Assembly: GCA_904063045.1 (NCBI GenBank)
Contig: CAJFCJ010000017.1
Location: 682,001-746,000 of the forward strand
Length of the DNA stretch: 64,000 nucleotides
Source: Dimorphilus gyrociliatus
Lineage: Eukaryota > Annelida > Polychaeta > Dinophilidae
Direction: 5' to 3'
The notes beneath the pieces were generated by a model. The model was not told the origin of the DNA and searched no databases. It saw only the letters and a program-made list of their open reading frames with translations. Below are positions 51,109 to 63,346 of the stretch, piece after piece (the first letter of the stretch is position 1; every line of letters starts with the position of its first letter). The translations under genes were made by a program, and so were the position numbers.

Positions 51109-54100
51109 TCATGTGATATTACCCTTCGTGCCCTCATTTGAACAATTGATTTGCGATGCCAAATCAAAGAATTTCGCTGTATAATCAAGACTGTTTTCAT
51201 TCATGACTGCATCAACCTGATAAGAATGAAATAAGATGAATATTTTAATAAAGTTATAACGAGAGCTTAATACAAACATCTGAAGTTTTAATGAGTGAGT
51301 CTCTTGAACTATCTCCCAACATTTGTGAAACACTAAAATTTGAGCCACTGGGAAGAGTGAATGTTAAATTTCGGGAACTATTTAGCTGATCAGTCTAGTG
51401 TAGGAAATTTAATAAAGTAACTCATAAAAAATTAGCAACAAAATTACTCACATCGACTTTTACGGGAGTATTTAAGTTTGAACGATAATTCGGCATCTTT
51501 TGTGGCGACAACTGATGTAATAGTTTCGGATCTATGTCTGCAGAGGCCAGAATAGTTTGTATGCTGTTGTCGCTGACTCCATTAACACCCTCGTCATTTG
51601 TGAAATTTAGATCTAATAATGTTGATAAGGAAATTGAATCGTTGTTTGCCACCAGCACTTCCCTGTTGGGTGTTTGATCCTCTAGTTTATTATTCATAGA
51701 TGCCTCCTTGACCGGTAATTCAGGTGGTAAAGCAGATTGTTCCTTGTTTGTAATTTGCTGAGACTGCATATTCGGAGACGGTGTCATGTTTGTAGTAGAT
51801 TGTTGATTTACTACAATGAATATAATGTTACGATAAATGACGATTTCTATATAACGATTAAATTATTACCTTGAGGGGAAACAGCAGCAATAGTATTTTG
51901 TGGTAATAATACTATTTTCGGCGTCCCATCGGAATCAACGATTTGCACTCCTACCAGTGTTTGCTGTTGAGTTTGAGATCTGACAGCGGGCAGTAATTTC
52001 CTATTATTCGGTTTCGGTAGAGTCTTTTTACATCCTTTCCTTAGAGGCAAAGATATAGATATGTCCTGCTGAGGGGATACAGGAGTCAATGGCGAGGCTT
52101 GTATTGGCAAAGGCGCTTTAAATGACACATCTTCTTCACGTTTATTCTTTTTTCTGCCCCTAGGCTTGGGCACTTTTGGACTTTTGAAGACACCGTCTGT
52201 TGAGACATTGTTATAATCTTGCAACATATTTAAAGTCTGGGGATATTCTCTTCCGCATGGACATTTTTCATTTTCAATCTCTGAAAATGATTCTTTGTAA
52301 GACGTTGCTAGAGGTATAAGAGCCTTCAATAAACTACTTCGAATTGCTACTTTGTCTTTGTCAGTCGATATAAAGTCATATTCTAAGTGAATTTGATCAG
52401 GTTTCTTTAGCATGTACCATAATTGCAGGGCCGTATAATCTTTGCCGTTCTCCTTATTCCATCCATTTAATTTGATATCGTTGACTTTTTCTTCAAAACT
52501 GTCCTCATAACTATTGTAATCTTTCTCTAAGTCTTTTAGTTTTTTTGTTAATATATTCACAAATCGATCTTTTTCTGTGTTTTCATTTTCATCAGTTCCG
52601 TTTTTCTCAACAGGATCGTTGTCATTATTTTCAGATAATTGAATTTTTGTAGATGTCGTCTGTTTCTTACTTTTCTTCGACGTTTGCCTAACATTGCCAT
52701 CGGCACATGTGTCCTTATATAATTTCAGGGAGAAATTTACATTTTTTTGACTAAAATCAATATGTTGTATGGCCATATAGGAATGCAATTCTGCACCTTC
52801 TTTAGGAAATAATCGTAATTCTTCGTTACTAGACAATTGAAAATTCCACCTTCTTTCTATAAAACTTATAATACTTGATAAACTTTGTTTTGACTGCAAA
52901 TTTAATCTTAATCGAGGATTATAGGATTTTTGTTGAACTTTAATCCAGCATTGAGTATTTCTAGGCAATAATTCGATGACTATGATATCTGGATGCCCAC
53001 TTTCCTTTTCATCTCCTAGAAAAAAACAGGAAAGAAGATTTAAAATATGTATGAAATTAATTTAATATAAAGATAAAACAACCATCAGTTAGATCCTGCT
53101 TGTGTAGGTTTCGTAAGGCTTTACACGTAGGTGTCTTAATTCGTAAAAAGCAACCTTTTCCTTTACGAACATTTTTAACATTGCAACTTCTGCGGAGGAC
53201 AACAAATTTCATCATTAAAATTGTTTGCTGTTTTTAAATATATTATTAAAATTTACCCTTGTTGTACTAATTCATTAAATTTAAATGCGTTTTTCTTATT
53301 TAAATCTACAATAAAAGAATAAAAATTAATTAAATTTCTCAAAACATAAGATTTTAACTCACATCCTACACGACGTTTAAATTCTCCATAATTAATCATT
53401 CCATAAAGTTCGACTGCTTTACAATTCACGTCTAAACAATAGACATAAAAATTAATTAATTATATTATACATATACTGTATATTAACATGTTGAAAACAA
53501 GGAAGATATTAAATAATTTACCTTTGGATTTGTGTATTTCCAGAAATTTACTAACTTTATGCCATGTTCTATAATAGTAGTGTCTTATCTGCTCACGACT
53601 TTTTAAATCTTCATTTTTCTTCTTTTGTTTACTATTGATATAAGCCAATATTTTATCAAAATTTCTTCCGTTCTATAAATAGATAATGTTCTTTTATTTA
53701 GCTTTGCGGTATTATAATCTTTTTATATATCTTACGTCATTTAAGGCTTCAAAAAAAGCTGCTTGGTCATCGCAAGACCATAATTGAGGTTGAGATTTTG
53801 TACCTGGCTGAATAGCACCGTTTGTGTTATTTGTCTGTTTTACTTCGCTAGTTGCTGTTTGATAAGAAAGAATTATTAAAGATGATATTTTCGTTAAGTA
53901 GCGATAATTACTTAGTTTTCTAGTTGGTGACAATGAAGAAGTTACAGCATCAGATTTTTTTGGTTTCTTTAGTCGTCTAGAACTGCAACGTACTGGTTGC
54001 TGTGTAAGATTTTCCTCTTTTAATTCTTGTTTACTTTCCTCTATTTTACCATCCTTGTCCTCAAAGCCATCGCTATATGTTGAAAAGCAATCTTTAATTA

Positions 54101-54317
54101 TGCCATTTACCCTTCTTTTAAAAATAAAATCGAATATAAATTTTGAAATATTGTTTAGGTTAGTTTTAAATTTTTTTCTACATTTATTAAAAGTATAGTT
54201 ACTAAAAGTAAGATAATAAAAAATAAAGATGGCGGACATTAATCCAGAATCAAACCTATATTCTATGCCAGCTCCACATCCCGATTCAGCTGTAGCGCTT
54301 TTCCGACGTTTCGGCAT
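51109..54317 (-). CDS. CRAMP1: CRAMP1 (cramped-like) chromatin protein
   Basis: Roughly ten exons from start 54317 (MPKRRKSATAES) to stop 51109. The SANT/Myb-like region reads LWSCDDQAAFFEALND, GRNFDKILAYINSKQKKKNE and REQIRHYYYRTWHKVSKFLE, as in cramped proteins. Next come AVELYGMINYGEFKRRVG, KGCFLRIKTPTCKALRNL and VIELLPRNTQCWIKVQQKSY with NPRLRL. A later block (WNKENGKDYTALQLWYMLKK, PDQIHLEYDF) is also shared with vertebrate CRAMP1. The C-terminal third is low-complexity Ser/Thr/Gln. Drosophila cramped is a Polycomb-group gene, and cramped/CRAMP1 are linked to histone H1 expression. A YY1-like AAGATGGCGGAC at 54227-54238 lies in the 5' part. Exact borders of the first introns were not fixed. 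Confidence 0.9.
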
Positions 54318-55230
54318 TCAGAGGATCATCTAAGAGGAAAACGTCGAAATAGATGCTGGAAATTTGGCCTAATACACTTTGATTTGTTTATTAGCTCAAA
54401 ATAGAAACGATTGACGGTTACTGAGATTGAATATCCCTTATTTTTTTTATTCACAATTCTTCATATTGTTCACATTATAATTTAATGGTTCCATAGAATT
54501 TGAAGATTAGATTCCGACTATCTGACGTTCATCCAGTTACAGATTACGCGCGAAATCGTGAAAAATTGTCGGTAGTGAAGCGAAAGATAAACGAGCTTGT
54601 TTGGTCATGTGACTGGTTTAGTTTACACCTGGGGTTGAGAGGTTATGAATGATCAAGATGCTGTGTAATAATCAATTCATATTTTTTATCGTTATAAACA
54701 ACATAAAAAATTATTCGTGTTAAAGAATATTTTAAGAACAGTTCTATTTAAAGATGAATATATTACAATATAAAAATTCTAAAAATTCTATATTTCTAAA
54801 TTAGGATGACAGTTAGCTTTAATTCCATTTTTTGAAGAAAATGGCAAAAAATAATTGATATATTCATTTATTAGGAGTAAAATCATCTTATTATTGACAA
54901 TTTATGACATGATTGCTTTGCTTCGATATACCGACACTCCCCGCAATATGAACTTGCCCATTTAGGTTTAGCGCGAAATAGAAATTGTAGTTTTTTACTG
55001 GCTACTATTCTTAACTCCATAAACCAATAAAAAGTTCGATTTATTGCTAGACATTTTAACCAATGAATAATTTTATTATATAATATTAAAAGATTTTCTA
55101 TTACTTTCTTTAAAATTGCAGATTGGTTTGGATCCTCTAAATTAGGAACAAAGCTGATTGTTTTGTTCTTTTTTCGAATTTTCGGTTCTTTTCGAGATTT
55201 CTTTAGTTTTTTGTTACATTATAAAAGAAA
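54318..55230. other. CRAMP1/CDK1 divergent intergenic region
   Basis: Contains promoters for the two divergent genes. A less AT-rich patch at about 54525-54650 (ATTACGCGCGAAATCG, then GTCATGTGACTGG) includes TTACGCGCGAAAT, which has the look of an E2F site (GCGCGAAA). A second GCGCGAAATAG at about 54970-54980 lies 250 bp before the CDK1 start. E2F control would fit CDK1; it is inference from motif alone. Confidence 0.45.
54970..54979 (+). promoter_or_regulatory. E2F-like site upstream of CDK1
   Basis: AGCGCGAAAT resembles the E2F core (GCGCGAAA). A similar element lies near 54545. The cell-cycle kinase gene downstream is a typical E2F target in animals. No other promoter element was recognised. 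Confidence 0.35.
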
Positions 55231-56235
55231 ATGTTTTCTTCATCGGTTAAAGATTATATTGTTACCGACAAATTAGGAGAAGGAACTTATGGAGTAGTTT
55301 ATAAGGCAAAGTTTAAAGAAACAAATGAAATTGTTGCTATGAAAAAGATTCGTTTAGAAAATGAGGATGAAGGTATTCCAAGCACAGCTATTAGAGAAAT
55401 TTCTATGCTACGAGAATTGAAGCACCAAAATGTTGTTCGGTAATTAACAATTTTTTTTTTAAAAAAAACAAACTATCTCAAGAGTAAATAGCCTGCAGGA
55501 CATAATACTTGAGGAAAATAGAATATACTTGATATTCGAATTTCTTAGTATGGATCTCAGGAAATATATGGATGCTCTTCCAGATGAAGAACAACTTCCA
55601 TTTGACCTTGTGCAAAGTTATTTGCATCAAATTATAACGGGAATGAGATTTTGCCATGAACGAAGAGTACTTCATAGGGACTTGAAACCTCAAAATTTGT
55701 TAATAGATAGGACTGGCTTGATCAAATTGGCTGATTTTGGGCTTGCCAGAGCATTTAGTGTTCCTGTGCGAGTCTATACTCATGAAGTTGTCACTTTATG
55801 GTATAGGGCCCCGGAAGTTCTTCTCGGTTCCGAATATTACTCGACGCCCATAGATATCTGGTCTATTGGATGTATTTTCGCGGAAATGACTAATAAAAGA
55901 CCGCTATTTCATGGTGATTCAGAAATTGATCAAATACTAAAGATTTTTAGGTTAGTTAGCGACGTCATTAAAGTAACATTTATTTGAACTTAAGAATTTC
56001 GTACAGAACTTTATCAACACCAACAAACGAAACTTGGCCTGGTGTTGAAAATCTACCAGATTATAAATCCATTTTTCCAAAGTGGCATTTAAACATTTTA
56101 GCTGACAGGTGCCCGAATATGTGCGCTGAAGGTTTGGATCTGCTAAGGAAAATGATAAGTTATAATCCCCGTTCTCGCATTAGTTGCAGAGAAGCAATGT
56201 ACCATCCTTATTTTGAAAATTATAGAGGTTTATAG
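55231..56235 (+). CDS. CDK1: Cyclin-dependent kinase 1 (CDC2)
   Basis: Three exons (55231-55439, 55492-55950, 56007-56235) give 298 residues, the usual CDK1 length. The Gly loop [10 protein letters not shown] carries the Thr-Tyr pair phosphorylated by Wee1/Myt1. The cyclin helix is an exact PSTAIRE, the catalytic loop [10 protein letters not shown], the Mg loop DFGLARAF, and the T-loop [12 protein letters not shown] with the CAK-target Thr. [20 protein letters not shown] and [17 protein letters not shown] fit CDK1 better than CDK2. With cyclins A/B it drives entry to mitosis. The C-terminus is a few residues longer than the kinase fold, ending NYRGL. Its stop is 21 bp from the fer2 stop. Confidence 0.94.
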
Positions 56236-56256
56236 GTTAATGATGGCAAAATATTT

Positions 56257-56864
56257 TTATGAGGAATAAGGCCCGAATGTGGGCCTCCCATCCACACCTA
56301 AATTTTGCCAGTTTATCCATGATAATCTTGCGGTTAAGTCTATAAAAAAATATGTTTATTAATTGAAAAAAAATATATCTCTGCAGATGATAGTAAATCA
56401 ATATAACAGTCGTACCGCTTGTATTCCACAAAACCGATTCTCTTTCTTCAGATCTTAAACATGTGTCAATATACTGAACTGGATGAATGTCAGCTTCTAA
56501 GAGGTCGCCCAAAAGTGCAATATAGGCGATTGCCAGCTTGAGGGTATCAATTTTTGACAGCCGTTTTTCGTATGGAAAAGTAGGAACATGAACTCTCAGT
56601 TCTTCAAAAGCACTATTTATGCTCATCATTCTCCTTCTTTCTCGAACATTAGCGGCCTGCCTAGTCTGGATTGTGTAGGGAATACCATTTGGGTCGTAGT
56701 GAATTGTTAATGAATCATCTCCGCATCTGTGTTATCCGTTTGTTAACATTAAAAGAAGCAGAAATAAAACAAAACAATAAGTACACTCACCCACAGTCGA
56801 ATTGCTGATATTCGTAAAGGCAGGAAGAACGATATTCACTCTCATCTTTTGCTAATGTAGACAT
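56257..56864 (-). CDS. fer2: bHLH transcription factor Fer2
   Basis: Three exons (56791-56864, 56416-56726, 56257-56339) give 155 residues. The bHLH domain reads [40 protein letters not shown] and [17 protein letters not shown]. The region after it, [20 protein letters not shown] and [11 protein letters not shown], is the distinctive Fer2 C-terminal motif known from Drosophila Fer2, not found in PTF1A or FERD3L. Fer2 belongs to the PTF1/48-related group; in flies it acts in dopaminergic clock-related neurons. The N-terminus is short, so this is nearly a bare bHLH plus the C motif. A TATA box lies about 42 bp upstream of the ATG, so the 5' UTR is only about 15 nt if used. Confidence 0.9.
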
Positions 56865-57171
56865 GTTAATTGTTCCCCAGCGTTTTTCCAAGTGTCGGCG
56901 TTCTTGTTTATATACTCCTCGCGATTGAAATGACAAAATCATACGGCGTCGACAAATTAGCGTTAAGACGGTGTCAATACCACTCGACCGCGATTACGCG
57001 CCGGCGTCGCTTTAAAAAGAGCGTCTGTCCGTGACAGCCCTTAAGGGCGTTCTTTTAGCGGTGTTCACGCTCTACGTGCGTAAGTGTTTAATTAAACTCG
57101 CGTGTAATTTTTTTTTTGTATTTATTTAGATGTTAAAAAAATATATATTCTGCATTAGTATTCCTGATTGT
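56865..57171. other. fer2 upstream region and CAMK4 3' flank
   Basis: Contains the fer2 promoter. A notably GC- and CpG-rich patch at about 56940-57085 (CATACGGCGTCGACAAA, CGCGCCGGCGTCGC) is the most GC-rich spot in the window and may be a control element. The last 80 bp should be CAMK4 3' UTR. Confidence 0.45.
56906..56914 (-). promoter_or_regulatory. TATA box of fer2
   Basis: TATATAAAC on the minus strand, 42 bp upstream of the fer2 ATG. Regulated developmental genes often use TATA promoters, in contrast to the housekeeping genes nearby. Confidence 0.55.
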
Positions 57172-58303
57172 TTACTCATTACTAACATTCTGTTCTTTCT
57201 CATTTTCCCAATGTCCACACAGGGTTTTTAAATTGACGGCAGCTTGTAAAGCTCTTGTGGCAACTTTAAGTTTACGACTCGCATTAAAATCTTTCAATTT
57301 AGCCAAGGCATCATTTGGTATCGGCATGGACGGAGCCGCTTTTCCTTCGACCCATCTATGCTTTAAAGCTTTCGTTGCGGATGGGCGCTTCTTTGGATCT
57401 GCTTGCAGCAAGCTAGCTATAAAATCTTTTCCATTTTGAGATACATCATCCCACCAAGGATGGGCAAATTCATAATCGCAATTTAAGATCTTCTTATAAG
57501 CAATTTTATCATCTTCATGATAGAACGGTTCATAACCGCACAATAGAATGTAGGCTATAACCCCAACAGACCAAATATCAACTGACTTGTCATAGTCTTT
57601 GCCAAGAAGGACTTCAGGCGCGCAATATCCTGGTGTTCCGCAAACGGTAGTTGTCTGTATTTCATTCGGTAGCATCTTCGACAAACCAAAATCTGCGACC
57701 TTTAAATTAGAATCTTCAGATTTATTTTCATAGAGTAGATTTTCAGGTTTCAAATCGCGATGAACAACATCATTTTCGTGTAAATATTCAACTGCCTGTA
57801 GCATATGCCTTACACAAGTAGCAGCATCCCTTTCACTATAAAATCCTTTTTGGATTATTCTATCAAATAACTCCCCTCCTGTGACATATTCTAGGATAAG
57901 AAAGATTTGGTCATCAGTTTCGTATACTTCTTTTAAACGTATCTGAATATAAACAAAGTACAGAAATCATTACACGTAGTCAAGGAATACTATTACAAAA
58001 AGATCAATTAAATAAACAACTTACAATGTTTGGATGATTGAGTTTTAACAGTATACCAATTTCTGTTCTAACCACTTTCTTTTCTACCCTTTTCTTAATT
58101 ATTTTCACTGCCCATTCCTTTCCAGTTTTTCTATGTGTACATTTACGTACTACAGATGTTGCGCCACTTCCTAATTCTTCATGTAAATCGTATACATCAG
58201 GAAAAAGAACATCAGTTAGGCTCTCTTGAATCCATTTCTTGTCAGTCTTTGGCTTCGGCATATCTGTTTTCGTGTAACCAAGCAACGCGCCATATTTGAC
58301 CAT
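57172..58303 (-). CDS. CAMK4: Calcium/calmodulin-dependent kinase IV type
   Basis: Two exons (58025-58303, 57172-57942) give 349 residues. The kinase has ELGSGATSVVRKC, the Lys in EWAVKIIKKRV, VHRDLKPENLLYENKSEDSN, ADFGLSKML and the activation loop TTTVCGTPGYCAPEVLLG with the CaMKK-target Thr. KKRVEKKVVRTEIGILLKLN and GGELFDRIIQKGFYSERDAA match CaMKIV more than CaMKI. The C-terminal autoinhibitory/calmodulin segment is FNASRKLKVATRALQAAVNL, with basic and hydrophobic residues as expected. The acidic tail of vertebrate CaMKIV is missing, so the protein is about 120 residues shorter. In vertebrates it phosphorylates CREB in the nucleus. A later ATG (MPKPKTDKKW) is an alternative start. It is head to head with DHX36. 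Confidence 0.88.
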
Positions 58304-58420
58304 GACCTCCGATTGTCGCCGGAAACAGAAACAAATCGATAATAAAGGGTTTCACAGGCTGAACGTTTTCAATTTTTTTTTAAAACATAGATTAAATTAT
58401 CAGTTTGGATTTTTCATTAT
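58304..58420. promoter_or_regulatory. CAMK4/DHX36 shared 117-bp promoter
   Basis: Only 117 bp separate the divergent start codons, so promoter and both 5' UTRs must fit here or overlap the first exons. No TATA box is evident. The DHX36 ATG lies in a TATATGGCGTC context. Confidence 0.6.
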
Positions 58421-61400
58421 ATGGCGTCTTACCAAAGACGACGTCAAGGAGAACGAGGTAATTGGAGTTTTTTTTTTAGAAAATCTTTATTTTTTATAAC
58501 TGTTTTAGGAGAAGATTATCCAAAAAAAGGTCGACCTCCACCAGGTCTTAAAGGAAGAGAAATTGGCCTCTGGTACAGAGATAGACAAAAGCAGCGTAAC
58601 AAGGAGCTGGAGCATGAAAATCGTGAAAGCGTCAATATGAATCATGCAAATGAAAAACGTTTAAATGAATTGCTGACAAATATTAAATCCAGTGGGTTTG
58701 AGGATGAGAAATCAGCTGCCGAATTGTTTGAAGGAAGTATTCCCACCTCTGCTGGACCAGCTGGTCTATCAGGAGGTATGATTTTAAAAGATGAAGTTAA
58801 AGAGTCTTGGGAAGATGAAGATTCAAGCGAAGAAGAATCAAATAATGAAGATGATTTTGAGTTTGAGGAGACAGATATTGTTTTCTTAGATAAGGAAGAT
58901 ACAGCGAAATTTACAGAATACGCCCACTTACAACCAGATAAAAGTAAAAGTGAACCATTTGAAGCAAATACCGATCAAGACTTCGAATCTAATATTTATG
59001 ACGAATTTCAAAGTAAAAAAAGTTCAAAGGAATATAAAGAAAAGCTAAAATTTAGACAAAAATTGCCTGCTTTTGAGAGAAGAGAAGTTTGTATTAAAAA
59101 CAAGAAAAAAAAGTGATAAAATTTCAAAATAACTTTTATATTTAATAGGAAATTATGGAAAAAATCAAAAGTAACCAAGTTTTACTTATATCTGGAGATA
59201 CAGGATGCGGTAAAACTACCCAAGTACCTCAATTTATTCTTGACGATGCCATTGAAAGACAATGTTCTTCATCTTGTTATATAGTTTGCACGCAACCTAG
59301 ACGAATCAGTGCTATATCCGTAAGTGCATAACACATAAAGTATCGACAATTTTATGACTATTTGATTTTGTTAATAGATAGCGGAGAGAGTTGCCCAAGA
59401 ACGAGCCGAAAAAGTTGGAAAAAGTGTTGGCTTTCAAGTTCGACTGGAACGGTATAGACCTGATATTTTTTTTCTATCAAATCCAAGATAACTATTAGAC
59501 AATCCATAATATTCATCTTATAGAACTGAGTCAAGAAAACAAGCATCGATTCTTTATTGTACAACAGGAATTATACTTCAGTGGCTGGCAAGCGATAGGT
59601 AATGCATGACTGCGTTGGTCCAAAATAGATTAGTATTTATGACATATCTACTTTATCATGGATGATTTTCCTTAAGAATATTTGCGCTCAAGCATAAACT
59701 CTGTGAAAGAAAATATTTTTACGTTTATAGTTCACTAAATATAATTTTCTTTGATAATTATTCATTTATATAATTGTCAAATTATATTTTATCTCATATC
59801 CTTTATTTTTTTCCTTTCTTTAGAAATCTCAACAAAGTATCTCATATTATCGTTGACGAAATTCACGAAAGAGATATGCTAACCGACTTTTTGATGATTG
59901 TACTAAGAGATTTGTTGGAAATTCGATCAGATTTGAAGATTATCTTAATGAGTGCCACGGCCAATGCCGACGAATTATCAGCTTATTGGTACAATTGTCC
60001 TATTTATTTTATACCGGGTAGAGTGTTTCCAGTTCGCGAATATTTTCTTGAAGATATTATTGAGATGCTAAGATACGAGGCAGAAAGTAGTTTTGGTCCA
60101 AGGTCTAGGTTCAAGCAGAGCGAGTTCATAAAATACGAACAGTGGCTCAGATCGTTACCTCATAAAAAATATTCCTCTCTTACTATTGAATCATTAAGAA
60201 GAGCAAATTTCTCAAGAATAGATATACCTCTAATAACGAAACTTATTGAATATGTATGCCGAAATTACGGGGACGGAGCTATATTAGTTTTTCTACCAGG
60301 ATTAGGAGAAATTAGCGACCTAAATAGAGCTTTATCTAATTCACCAGTTTTAAGATGCATGAAAACACTTATTATACCCCTACATTCTCTAATGCCAACG
60401 GTTAATCAGCGTGAAGTATTCGAAAAAACAGCTGGAGGCCTCAGAAAGATTATTTTAGCAACGAATATTGCCGAAACGTCTATTACAATTGATGATGTTG
60501 TCTATGTAATTGATTGCGGAAAGCGTAAACTAAAGAAAGTGGACTTGGCATTAAACGTTGCAAAATTAGAATTAGACTGGGTAAGCAAAGCGTCGGCCAC
60601 TCAGAGGAAAGGAAGAGCGGGTCGTTGTCAACCGGGCGTTTGTTTCCATCTAATTAGTGGATTTCAATACGAACGACTGAGCGAATTTGACTTACCGGAA
60701 ATTTTACGAACGTGTCTCGAGGAAGTCTGCTTGCATGTCAAATTACTGAAGTTAGGCAAAATAGTTCCGTTTTTGACAAAGGGAATATCGAGGCCGGAAG
60801 AAAAAGCTCTTGAGAACGCGTTAAAAACTCTCGTTCAAATTCATGCCTTAAACGCCGATAATGAAGAACTTACGGCACTTGGTTGGCATATTGCAAGAAT
60901 GCCTGTTGATCCCCACTGTGCCAAAATGTTAATATTCGCTGGTTTATTCTCTTGTGTTGACCCTATTTTGACTATAGCAGCTGCTTTGTCCTACAAAGAT
61001 GCATTTTATTTTCCCCTTTCAAAGGAGCAAGAAGTTAGAAAATGTAAAAGAATTTTAGATGGTGATTCTCAAAGTGATCACCTTTTGTTAGCCAGAGCGT
61101 TTAGCGGCTGGGAAAAAGCTTGTTCTAACGGTGCTGCGGCCGGAAATGCGTATTGTGACGAGAATTTTCTTTCTAAATCTGTTTTAAAATTATTATCAGG
61201 AATGAGACGTCAATTAGCAAGTCTCCTCAGGGATATGGGCTTTGTTTCTTCTAGTGATCCTTATCATGGTGCATCAAATTACAATTCTTCTAATGAAAAA
61301 CTTGTTAGGGCCGTGCTGAGTGCTGGCCTATACCCAAATGTTGTAAAGATCCGTTATAAGGATGGGAAACCCAAACCGCATTGTCCTCGATATGTTATAG

Positions 61401-61882
61401 AAAGCGAGTCGGGAGGGAAGAAAATACATATTCACAAGAGCTCAGTAAATTTTTTGAGAGATATTTTCTCCTCTTCATGGCTTGTTTATCACTTAAAAAT
61501 GGCAACTGATAAATTATATATTTTCAATTCTACACCAGTTAGTCCTTATTCTCTGTTCTTTTTCGGAGGTCAAATTCAATTTAGAAGGGAAAGAGATCAG
61601 GATTGTATAGTTGTTGATGATTGGATTGTCTTCCGGTGCTCTCAGAAAATTGCCAATTTAATAGGGGTATAAATATTTATTATATTCAAATTGGCCTATT
61701 TTTCAATTTTTTTTCTATAGGAATTAAGAAACGAACTAGATTCGTTACTGGACTATAAAATATCTAAACCATCGCCAACTAACTGGGACCGGCAATCAAA
61801 AGAAGGAGCTCTTATGAGAGCAATAATTGATTTAATAATCACGGAAGAGGCTTCTGTTCCAAAAAATGTTTTAAAGAAATAG
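58421..61882 (+). CDS. DHX36: DHX36 (RHAU) G-quadruplex helicase
   Basis: Seven exons (58421-58457, 58509-59086, 59149-59319, 59378-59451, 59524-59598, 59824-61666, 61721-61882) give 979 residues. The DHX36-specific G-quadruplex motif is clear in [20 protein letters not shown]. Helicase motifs follow: Walker [34 protein letters not shown] (DEAH motif II as DEIH), [36 protein letters not shown] and [12 protein letters not shown]. The HA2 and OB-fold domains complete the chain. The enzyme unwinds RNA and DNA quadruplexes. The N-terminus lacks the long Gly-rich tract of mammals, and an acidic linker ([20 protein letters not shown]) is present. The first intron is 51 nt, a multiple of three without a stop, so its retention would add 17 residues. 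Confidence 0.95.
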
Positions 61883-63346
61883 TCAAATCAATTATTCTAC
61901 TTATAATATTTGACTTAGTTTTGTAATCAATAATGCAATACATTCTAAATGTCGCGTTGTATTTATTTTTCCCGCCTTAGTAAACGGACGTCAGCTTTAA
62001 CCTTGTCAATAGAGCTTCATCTTCAAAATGACAGTTCAAGACATTCCCAAATACACGCGAGAGGGGGAAAAAATCAACCAAATCCACGTTGAATCTCATA
62101 TGACTAACCCTAAGCCCAACTAACAAGAAATGAAATTCCTAAGGGAAAGTTCCCCAAGTTGGTATGAAAAAGAAAAGGCAGCAAAAATTTACAAACACAA
62201 ATTCTTTACATCTCTCTCTCTCTCCCTCTTTTTCTTTTGGCGAAAAGCTTAGATTATACAAAATGATATCAAATATTTATGTTCTAAATGATATGCGATA
62301 CAAGTTATCTTTGTGTACATAAAAGTACTTTTAGTTGATTGATTTTTTTCCCCTTCATACACATTTTATTTCCGGTTTACTTAAATTGCAAATAAAAAAG
62401 CTGTCAGTTTTTACATGTATGATTTATCATTTATATTGATTTATTCTTGACAAAGGCTTTTAAAATAAGCTTTATTCCAGGGTTTTATATCATTTTGTTT
62501 TTATCTCTTCTCTTCTTTTTTTTTATATTGAATGATTGTTACGAAGACTATTTACAGGATGTTTTTATGAGTACATACTCAAAAGCGCCTATAAATATCT
62601 TTCATTCTCTATCTCCTTCGAAATGATGGATTTATATTACCATATATACTATATATATAATATAGTATATTTATATTGTTTATATTGTATTGTTCTAAAT
62701 GGTCAGCATACGGAACAATTAGATTAATAGTTTGCTTAAATAAGCAAAAGAAATTTCCTTAAAATCAACATTATCGTGTATATTTATATTCAATTGTGCC
62801 AGCAAAGAAGTCTGTAGCATTTGATTTCTGTTTTTCATAAACATAGCTCACTAAGAAATTCGTCTGTAATAACATTTTCTTTATCAGTAGTAATATTTAT
62901 CATAAACTATATATTTTTTAATGATGATTACAATTATTATTATTATTATTATGAGATCGAAACATCTTGAATCTTTTATTAGTGTGATGAATTACTTTCA
63001 TCTTTTTTTTTCCTGTTTAATTATTCATATCTTAAAGATTTATGAATAGCAAACCATATAAAACAAAAAAAATGATATTACGTAAATATTGAATGATTTT
63101 ATTAAATATGTAGATTTGATAGTATTACTCTAAATAGATATACTTGTAAACAAAACAATTATCAATCTATCTGATGTAACACACACTAAATTTAGTTTTT
63201 ATTTGAACAGCGGTTTACAGTTTCAAAGCCCTTTCCGGCTCCTGTTCATTGGTTAATTTCGGTAAGTAACGCCATCTATCAATTCGAGAATTTTTAGAAT
63301 TCGTGAAAATTTGTTAAAATAAACGAACTTGTAGCAAGTTAACAAA
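61883..63346. other. DHX36 to PRPF19 intergenic region
   Basis: No supported gene. A (CT)n run lies at about 62210-62230, a TA-rich patch at 62645-62670 and an (ATT)n run near 62935-62955. The last 150 bp, less AT-rich (CCCTTTCCGGCTCCTG), is the likely PRPF19 promoter. Confidence 0.45.
62210..62230. repeat. (CT)n microsatellite
   Basis: Short (TC)n run in the DHX36 to PRPF19 gap. Confidence 0.85.
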
